Origin: Craterostigma plantagineum
Taxonomy: Eukaryota > Streptophyta > Magnoliopsida > Lamiales > Linderniaceae
Assembly: GCA_027422505.1 (NCBI GenBank)
Contig: JAPQWV010001062.1
Location: 62,001 to 126,000 of the forward strand
Length of the DNA: 64,000 nt
Direction of reading: 5' to 3'
Part shown: piece by piece, positions 57,542 through 64,000 of the stretch
How positions within the stretch are numbered: the stretch's first letter is position 1
Layout of the letters: the number at the start of each line of letters is the position of its first letter
The notes under the pieces: generated by a model
Databases searched by the model: none
Told to the model about the DNA's origin: nothing
What the model saw: only the letters and a program-made list of their open reading frames with translations
Translations under genes and position numbers: made by a program

Positions 57542-57632
57542 TAAGTTGATGAATCGTTGTTTCCATATGCCGTACTCTCCCCATCTTTAGTAGTGGTGCA
57601 CGGTTGTCAGATCCAATAGCAAGACCGTCCAT
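57542..57632 (-). pseudogene. gag: N-terminus of Gag of element D
   Basis: Minus strand. ATG at 57632-57630 starts MDGLAIGSDNRAPLLKMG. A 2-bp gain then shifts the frame before codons for WKQRFI, the counterpart of WRSRFL in B. It stops where the gypsy LTR begins. The matching continuation is at 54885 (KDADLANDML). Confidence 0.85.
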
Positions 57633-58590
57633 TTTTTGTTTGGTAATGATCGTTAACGCGTAATAGATATGCGAAATGAAATGCTTTAGTTTCAATGAGA
57701 AATAGTCAAGTTCGAATAGTTTCGAAGTAGGTAAATTCAGTTAATGAATTCTGTCGCAATTTAAAAATTTGATGATTTTTGTGTAATGCTTGAGGATCGA
57801 ACGATTGGAGTTATGCGAAATTAAAATTTTGATCTGCCCAATTTGAATGCTTGATCGATTCTAATTTTATATAGAGGTAAGCTCGGCGATTTGTCCTAAG
57901 TGTTGAGAATCGGACAATTGAAATTGAATTTAGAGTTCCAGAATCGTGCGAAAGTGTTTTGAAAAGGTTAGTTTCGGTCGAAAGAGCGATTTTGATTTGG
58001 ATATTTCGTAACGATCGATAGAAATGAGGAGGTTACGGGCGAATTTGGTCCAAAAAGATTTCGTTTCGATTGACTAAAATTGAATTTGGCTTATCGGGCG
58101 ATTGAGTGTCGGGCGAAACAGTTAATGCGTGTTGGACTTTCGCCGAGAAATGTATCGGGCGAAACTAGTGATTTGGTACTGTAGCCTTTCGGGCGACTAT
58201 GTATAGGTCGAAACTGTGAAATTAGCGAAAATCCGCCGAAACTCAAATCGATCGAAACTCCTCACAGTGGATTTCGATCGAAACCTTCAAACTCGATGGT
58301 ATTGTTCTATCAGTTACCCAAAAGTGATGAACAGTTCAGTAAAAACCCAGATTTTCAGACTCGTTTTTGCTCAAAATCTACTCAAACTTGACTGAAATCG
58401 ACGTGAAAGAGCATAAGTGTACTCATTATCAGTTTTCTAACATCTTAAGAGTAAGAAATCAGTGAAAACGATTTGAAAACACCCAAAAACAATGAAAAAT
58501 CGAAAATGAGTTTTCAAGCAAAAAAAACTTCTTCAAATCACGTTGGAATCGAGCAAAACTGGATTCAGAACGAAGAATTGATCCGCGTTA
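57633..58590 (-). other. Untranslated leader of element D
   Basis: No coding character. Rich in TTTCGATCGAAAC, TTTCGGGCGA, GGGCGAAACT and TTTCGCCGAGAAA words (about 57960-58290), the same vocabulary as the spacer at 48540-48900 of this element. Confidence 0.72.
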
Positions 58591-58603
58591 GGCTCTGATA
58601 CCA
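58591..58603 (-). other. Primer-binding site of element D (initiator tRNA-Met)
   Basis: Minus strand TGGTATCAGAGCC, two bases from the LTR end (plus strand GGCTCTGATACCA). Confidence 0.92.
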
Positions 58604-58605
58604 CT

Positions 58606-58941
58606 TGTTGGTCCCTAATCTATCCAAACAATCCACAAAGAACGAATTTACCACGCTAATGATGAATAATTTGAAAGCTCATATGTGGGGTGTGTTTGTG
58701 AACGAAGGTGAAAGGTGTCAAAATAATTTTCTTACTATTCAACACACAGAACTCACACATTCTACACCAAAAACACACACCCTAATGAATTAGGGTTTGG
58801 GGGTATATATACCACATTAGTTGGTATATTATACCCCTAGTAACTAAGAACTAGAATATTACAAAGTAGCCCAAAGTTAATTAAATACACGCCAACTAAG
58901 ATAAACACAATGAAATTGAACACTATAAAATATTTCTAACA
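58606..58941 (-). repeat. 5' LTR of element D
   Basis: 336 bp. On the minus strand it runs from TGTTAGAAATATT to GGGACCAACA and precedes the PBS. Its core has CCAACTAATGTGGTATATAT, probably including the TATA box. No second copy is in the window; the LTR at 29590-29908 is only distantly related. Confidence 0.88.
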
Positions 58942-61839
58942 TAAATATTCATTAATGTAGAAAATACCTGCGAATTGGTGGAGAACATCTAAAACTGAAA
59001 TGGTTGTTTTTATCAACATTCTACATAATAAAAACATTGATCCTCATCAACACCACCAAATTATTTTTCTAGCCACCTCGTTTATGGTCGAGTACTTGAA
59101 TTCAATAATAAAACACATAAATCAAGGTTCAAAGTACTTAACTCCAGTAAACAAATACTCATATTCATGTTGAAAGTACCTTTAATTGGGGGAGAACATC
59201 TAAGACTGAAATGGTTGGTTTTATCAAGCATTCTACATAACAAGAACATCTAAGACTGAAATGGTTGGTTTTATTTTTCTAGCCACCTCACTTTCTTTTA
59301 CGGTCGAGTACTAGAATTCAATAATAAAGTACCTAAATCAAGGTCCAAAGTACTTAACTCCAGGAAATAAATACTCATTTATGTAGAAAATACCTGCGAA
59401 TTGGGGGAGAACATCTAAGACAGAAATGGTTTGTTTTATCAAGCATTCTACATAATAACAACATTGATCCCCAGCAACACCACAAAATTAGTTTTCTAGC
59501 CACATCACTTTCATTTACGGTCGAGTACATGAATTCAATAATAAAATATACCTAAATCAAGGTCTAAAATACTTAATTCCAGGAAATAAATATCCATGTT
59601 CATGTAGAAAATACCTGCGAATTGGGGGAGGACATTCTACATAATAAGAACATTGATCCTCGACGACACCACAAAATTAGTTTTCTAGCCACCTCACTTT
59701 CGTTTACGGTTAAGTACTTCCATTCAATAATAAAATACCTAACTCAAGGCCGAAAATACTTATTTTTTGGAAATAAATACTCATATTCATGTAGAAAATA
59801 CCTGCGAATTGGGGGAGAACATCCAAGGCTGAAATGGCTGGTTTTATCAAGCATTCTACATAATAAGAACATTGGTCCTCATCAACACCACAAGATTAGT
59901 TTTCTAGCCACCTCACTTTCGTTTACGGTCGTGTACTTGAATTCAATAATAAAATACCTAGGTCTAAAGTACTTAATTTCATGAAATAAATACTCATATT
60001 CATGTAGATAATACTTGAGAATTGGGGGAGAACATCTAAGACTAAAATAGTTGGTTTTATCAACCATTCTACATAATAAGAACATTCATCCTCATCAACA
60101 CCACAAGATTAGTTTTCTAGCCACCTCACTTTCGTTTACGGTCGAGTACTTGAAGTCAATAATAAAATACCTAAATCAAGGTGTAAAGTACTTAATTGCA
60201 GGAAATAAATACTCGTCTTCATGTAGAAAATACCTGCGAATTGGGGGAGAACATTAAAGACTGAAATGGTTGGTGTTATCAAGCATTCTAATAATAAGAA
60301 CATTGATCCTCATCAACACCAGAAAATTAGTTTTCTAGCCACCTCACTTTCGTTTATGGTCGAGTACTTGAATTCAATAATAAAATACCTTAATCAAGGT
60401 CTAAAGTACTTAAGTCGGGGAAATAAGTACTACATATTCATGTAGAAAATACCTTTGAATTGGGGGAGAACATCTAAGACTGAAATGCTTGGTTTTATCA
60501 AGCATTCTACATAATAAGAACATTGATCCTCATCAACACCACAAGATTAATTTTCTAGCCACCTCTTTTCGTTTACGGTCGAGTACTTGAGTTCAAGAAT
60601 AAAATACCTAAATCAAGGTTGAAAGTACTTAATTTCAGGAAATAAATACTCATATTCATGTAGAAAATACCTGCGTATTGGGGAGAACATCTAAGACTGA
60701 AATGGCTGGTTTTATCAAGCATTCTACATAATAAGAACATCGATCCTCAACAACAGCACAAAACTAGTTTTCTAGCCACCTCACTTTCGTTTACGGTCGA
60801 ATACTTGAATTCGATTATAAAATATCCTAAATCGAGGTCTAAAGTACTTAATTCCATGAAATAAATACTCATATTCATGTAGAAAATACCTGCGAATTGG
60901 GGGAGAACATCTAGGACTGAAATGGTTGGTTTTATCAAGCATTCTACATAATAAGAACATTGATCCTCATCAACACCACAAGATTAGTTTTCTAGCCACC
61001 TCACTTTCATTTACGGTCGAGTACTTGAAGTCAATAATAAAATACCTAAATCAAGGTGTAAAGTACTTAATTGCAGGAAATAAATACTCATCTTCATGTA
61101 GAAAATACCTGCGAATTGGGGGAGAACATCTAAGACTGAAATGGTTGGTTTTATCAAGCATTCTACATAATAAGAACATTGAAATTGATCCTCATCAACA
61201 CCACAAAATTAGTTTTCTATCCACCTCACTTTCGTTTATGGTCGAGTACTTGATTTCAATAATAAAATACCTAAATCAATGTCTTAACTCAGGGAAATAA
61301 GTACTATATATTCACGTAGAAAATACCTGTGAATTGGGGGAGAACATCTAAGCCTGAAATGCTTGGTTTTATCAAGCATTCTACATAATAAGAACATTGA
61401 TCCTTATCAACACCACAAGATTAGTTTTCTAGCCACCTCACTTTCGTTTACGGTCGAGTACTTGAATTCAATAATAAAATACATAAATCAAGGTCCAAAG
61501 TACTTAATTTGTGGAAATAAATACTCATATTCATGTAGAAAATACCTGCGAAGTGGGGAAGAGCATCTAAGACTGACATGGTTGGTTTTATCAAGCATTC
61601 TACATAATATGAACATTGATCCTCATCAACAGTTTTCTAGCTACCTCACTTTCGTTTACGGTCGAGTACTTGAATTCAATAACAAAATACCTAAATCAAG
61701 GTTTAAAGTGCTTAATTTCAGGAAATAAGTACTCATTTTAATGTAGAAAATACTTGCGAATTGGTGGAGAACATCTAAAACTGAAATGGTTGGTTTTATC
61801 AAGCATTCTACATAATAAAAACAATTATCCCAACACCGC
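58942..61839. repeat. Satellite array 3, about 219-bp monomers
   Basis: About 13 copies of the same monomer as arrays 1 and 2, with some truncated units (near 59230, 59630 and 59950). It shares variants with array 1: GAAGTCAATAATAAAATACC plus GGTGTAAAGTACTTAATTGC occur at about 60153 and 61027 here and near 9904 and 10115 there. Its last 430 bp (GAAGTGGGGAAGAGCATCTA ... CAACACCGC) parallel 7910-8326 in array 1. It ends at the LTR of element E. Confidence 0.95.
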
Positions 61840-62190
61840 TGTAGAGTATACATTTTAGATTGTGCTTGATTTCATTAGTTGTCCTCGTAATTTGGGGCTT
61901 TTCTTATATTTTTCCTTAGAATAGGACTAGTTAAATATTTATACCAAGTGTGTTTGGTAAACTACTTTGTAATCAAACGCAATCAATAGAGAAAGTTTTG
62001 GAAATTGATCCGAAAGGCTTGCAATTCAATTTCTAGAGAGAGAAACAATAGTAACTTTCTCACTCTACTCGAATTCTCTCTCTTGTTCTTCATTTGAGTT
62101 TTTCGATCGAATCTTAATGTCAATCATTATCATCGAATTACTTAGAATTCATGCCTAAGATCATAGAGTTGTTAATCGTAGGACCTAACA
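61840..62190 (+). repeat. 5' LTR of copia element E
   Basis: 351 bp, from TGTAGAGTATAC to GGACCTAACA, followed by a PBS. It is the same subfamily and length as the LTR of element A at 6987-7337. The TTTATACCAAG...TTTGGTA box has lost its second TATA half (GGTAAACTAC instead of GGTATAAATAC). Confidence 0.92.
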
Positions 62191-62192
62191 AT

Positions 62193-62204
62193 TGGTATCA
62201 GAGC
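62193..62204 (+). other. Primer-binding site of element E (initiator tRNA-Met)
   Basis: TGGTATCAGAGC two bases after the LTR end. Confidence 0.92.
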
Positions 62205-63257
62205 TAATTCGTTCTGTTTTGAATAAAAAATTGTTGAATTTGGATCGAAAATCATTTTCAGTTTACTGTTCATCGAAGAACAGTTTGGCGCGAAATTTTT
62301 TTTCGATCCTATAGCTTAATTATGTGCTTAATTGAGTTGAATTTGATGTTTCTGTGCCGTTTAAGTGTTAAATGATGATTGCGATCAGATTTGTAGCCGT
62401 TTTGAACTTCGTTTTTTAGGATTAAGTCGATTCTGTGATTTACTGTTTGCGAAGAACATGAAGAACACGTTCTATTTTGATCAAATTCGACATACTTTGC
62501 TTCATAACGTGTTTAATTGCTTGTTCGTGCGTAGTTAGTAAATGATTGCGAGCAATTACCTGAAATTTCACTGTCTAATTCGTTGTTTTTGCTTGAATCT
62601 GTGTTAATCGTAATCTGCAATTTTTCTCGATCGTTCTAATTTTTCTCGCCAGGTTTACGATCGGATTAATTTTTTGATCGAAAAAACTTGGCGCGAGAAT
62701 TTTTTTCTGTCAGAATACAAAGTCAGTGCTAGAATCGTCAACACTAGAAACAATTTTAGTTAAAAATATATTCAGCGAAATTTTTTTTCGAGGAAGACCA
62801 ATTTTGACTTTGCACTCGTAAACACTTTCTCTCGAAAAACATTTTCGGTCTGACATTTAAAGTTTGACCAAGCTAAAAATCATTTACACGCGAGAAACTT
62901 TTCTAGTCAACAGAATTATTTTGACTTGTCGAGAAACTTACTAACGTACTGTTTCTTTACGATCGAAATAAATTCACGATCAGGAAATTTTTCTCGACCG
63001 AACGATTTTGGGCAACTTATTTCGCTCGAAAAATATTTCGCTGACAGACTTTCTCGCACGAGACAGTACACTTTATATTCTATTTCGACGAAATTATTTT
63101 CGATCAAACTTTAAAGATTGAATCGAAAATAACTCTCGAACTATTTTTCGAATCAAACGCTACTAACGAACTTTGTCACTTGTGAAGCACATTACATCAT
63201 CTTCAAACGTTTAAAACACTTAACGAAGATCCTTCAACAACTCAACTACAACACAAA
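62205..63257 (+). other. Untranslated leader of element E
   Basis: Closely related to the leader of element B (11741-12807), with the same CGAGAAACTTTTCTAGTC and TTTTTCGATCG words and AT-rich composition. No coding signal. Confidence 0.78.
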
Positions 63258-63345
63258 ATGGATGCATACTCTCTCGGAAATGACAACCGTCCGCCGATTT
63301 TGCAACTAGGCGAATATACCGTTTGGAGAAGCCGCTTCCTGGAGT
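63258..63345 (+). pseudogene. gag: N-terminus of Gag of element E, truncated by an inversion
   Basis: ATG at 63258 starts MDAYSLGNDNRPPILQLGEY, followed by TVWRSRFLE, nearly the same as element B. It stops after about 29 codons, where the sequence switches at GCTTCCTGGAGT to minus-strand gag. Confidence 0.88.
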
Positions 63346-64000
63346 GTAGGCTAAATTCTGTTTAGTCAATTGGAGCTTCCTGGAGTAGTAGTTGGCATCT
63401 CTCTTCTTCGGAAGAGTGCACTCTCTGGCAAAGTGACTAGGCTTGCCACAGTTGAAGCATTTGTTAGCCTCTTTTAGGTTCTTGACTTCGGAGCTCTCTG
63501 GTCACGTTCTTTATTTTTAGAGCATGTAGTCCGAAGTCTGTTGGCTGAGGTTGAAGACTTCTTCTTGAAGTACTTCTTACTCATCATTTTTCCTATTAGA
63601 GCCAACTGCTTTCCTAGAGCTCTCAAGTTTGGCTCAACGTCGGAGTCCGACTCTTCTTCTGACTCTGAATGAGAAGGAGGCCTAACCATCTTTTCTTTTC
63701 TTGATTTTGAGCTCCTCTTCTCCGAGACTAAGGCAACAGTGTCTTCGATCTGTTTGCCTTCTGCTCCTTGTGAATCTTGCTTATATCATCCTCATGTTGT
63801 GCGAATTGTCAAACACGGCATGGATATCCAACTCCTCTAGATCTTTATTCTGTCGAATTTGAGTGGATATTTTCTTCCATTCCGCGGGCAGAGAAGAGAG
63901 AAATCTGATGTTTGTCTCCATATTGGTCTTCGTGATTTCTATCTTCCTCATCTCGTTGAGAAGAGTGAGGTATTGGTATATCTCATATAGACTCTCCTCC
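63346..64000 (-). pseudogene. gag: Inverted gag segment (zinc knuckle and capsid part) of B/E family
   Basis: Read on the minus strand, this corresponds to element B gag from about 13250 (at the window edge, 64000) to about 13910 (at 63350). It has the RFLSSLP block, the Asp/Glu/Ser-rich SESEEESDSDVEPNLRALGK stretch, YFKKKSSTSANRLRT, and a CCHC knuckle at 63418-63459 (CFNCGKPSHFAREC, with Ser for the usual Gly). Frameshifts occur near 63470, 63750 and 63790. It is head-to-head with the plus-strand gag start at 63258. It continues past the window. Confidence 0.85.

Larger units (their letters stand above)
47592..58941 (-). mobile_element. Minus-strand copia element D, 3' end missing, with nested gypsy LTR
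   Basis: On the minus strand the order is 5' LTR (58941-58606), PBS, leader, gag start, nested gypsy LTR, gag, coiled-coil linker, protease, integrase, RT, RNase H and spacer. The spacer ends at 47592 against element C. Its third ORF and 3' LTR are not found next to it. The F fragment on the far side of C has a different LTR, so it is not the missing end. It abuts satellite at 58942 with no recognisable target duplication. Confidence 0.85.

Noticed and set aside
29590..58941. F and D as one 29-kb nested element
   Set aside because: The LTRs at the two ends are too different to come from one insertion; kept as separate elements, with the ambiguity reported as a finding.

Overview
This window is plant nuclear DNA, almost certainly from a eudicot, and it is made entirely of repeats. 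I found no host gene, rRNA, tRNA or CRISPR array. Several large Ty1/copia LTR retrotransposons sit inside a tandem satellite with a repeat of about 219 bp. One piece of a Ty3/gypsy-type element and a fragment of a GC-rich, hAT-like element are also present. All copia primer-binding sites match the 3' end of plant initiator tRNA-Met (TGGTATCAGAGC), and the polypurine tracts are of the AAAGGGGGAGAT type. Every protein-coding segment is broken by stops, frameshifts or deletions, so the copies look dead. The species cannot be told from the sequence.

Layout. (1) 1-1966: minus-strand copia gag and coiled-coil linker (family D, duplicate copy), followed at 1967-4624 by a long gypsy-type LTR that keeps 36 bp of its own internal end (4625-4660). 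(2) 4661-7337: 3' end of a plus-strand copia element (A), comprising half of a post-pol ORF and the 3' LTR. (3) 7338-11366: satellite array 1. (4) 11367-26886: complete-length copia element B (15.5 kb, LTRs at both ends, 5-bp target duplication with one mismatch). (5) 26887-29589: satellite array 2. (6) 29590-31037: 3' end of a minus-strand copia element (F), then a GC-rich hAT-like fragment at 31038-31143. (7) 31144-47591: complete-length copia element C (16.4 kb) with an internal tandem duplication of its RT/RNase H region. (8) 47592-58941: minus-strand copia element D, with a solo gypsy LTR in its gag (54886-57541). (9) 58942-61839: satellite array 3. (10) 61840-64000: 5' end of copia element E, whose gag is interrupted by an inverted gag segment.

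Shared plan of the copia elements: LTR, PBS, about 1 kb leader rich in CGAAA/TTTCG motifs, Gag (UBN2-like region plus CCHC knuckle), a long coiled-coil linker, a stop near the Gag-Pol junction, protease, integrase, RT, RNase H, a 2-4 kb non-coding spacer, then a third ORF of about 1.1 kaa just before the polypurine tract and 3' LTR. This is Sirevirus/Maximus-like. The third ORF occurs in A, B, C and F. In B and C a plausible splice branch point and acceptor lies directly before its first ATG.

Large-scale structure. The first 4.6 kb is a near copy of 53.06-57.54 kb. The 3' end of A and the 5' end of E share LTR subfamily, LTR length, satellite context and nearly the same 5-bp target site. The simplest reading is a tandem segmental duplication with a period of about 53 kb, with later deletions, a solo-LTR event and an inversion. 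The best candidate for something little described is the third ORF with its splice-acceptor-like signal. The rest is a detailed case of retrotransposon nesting and satellite evolution.
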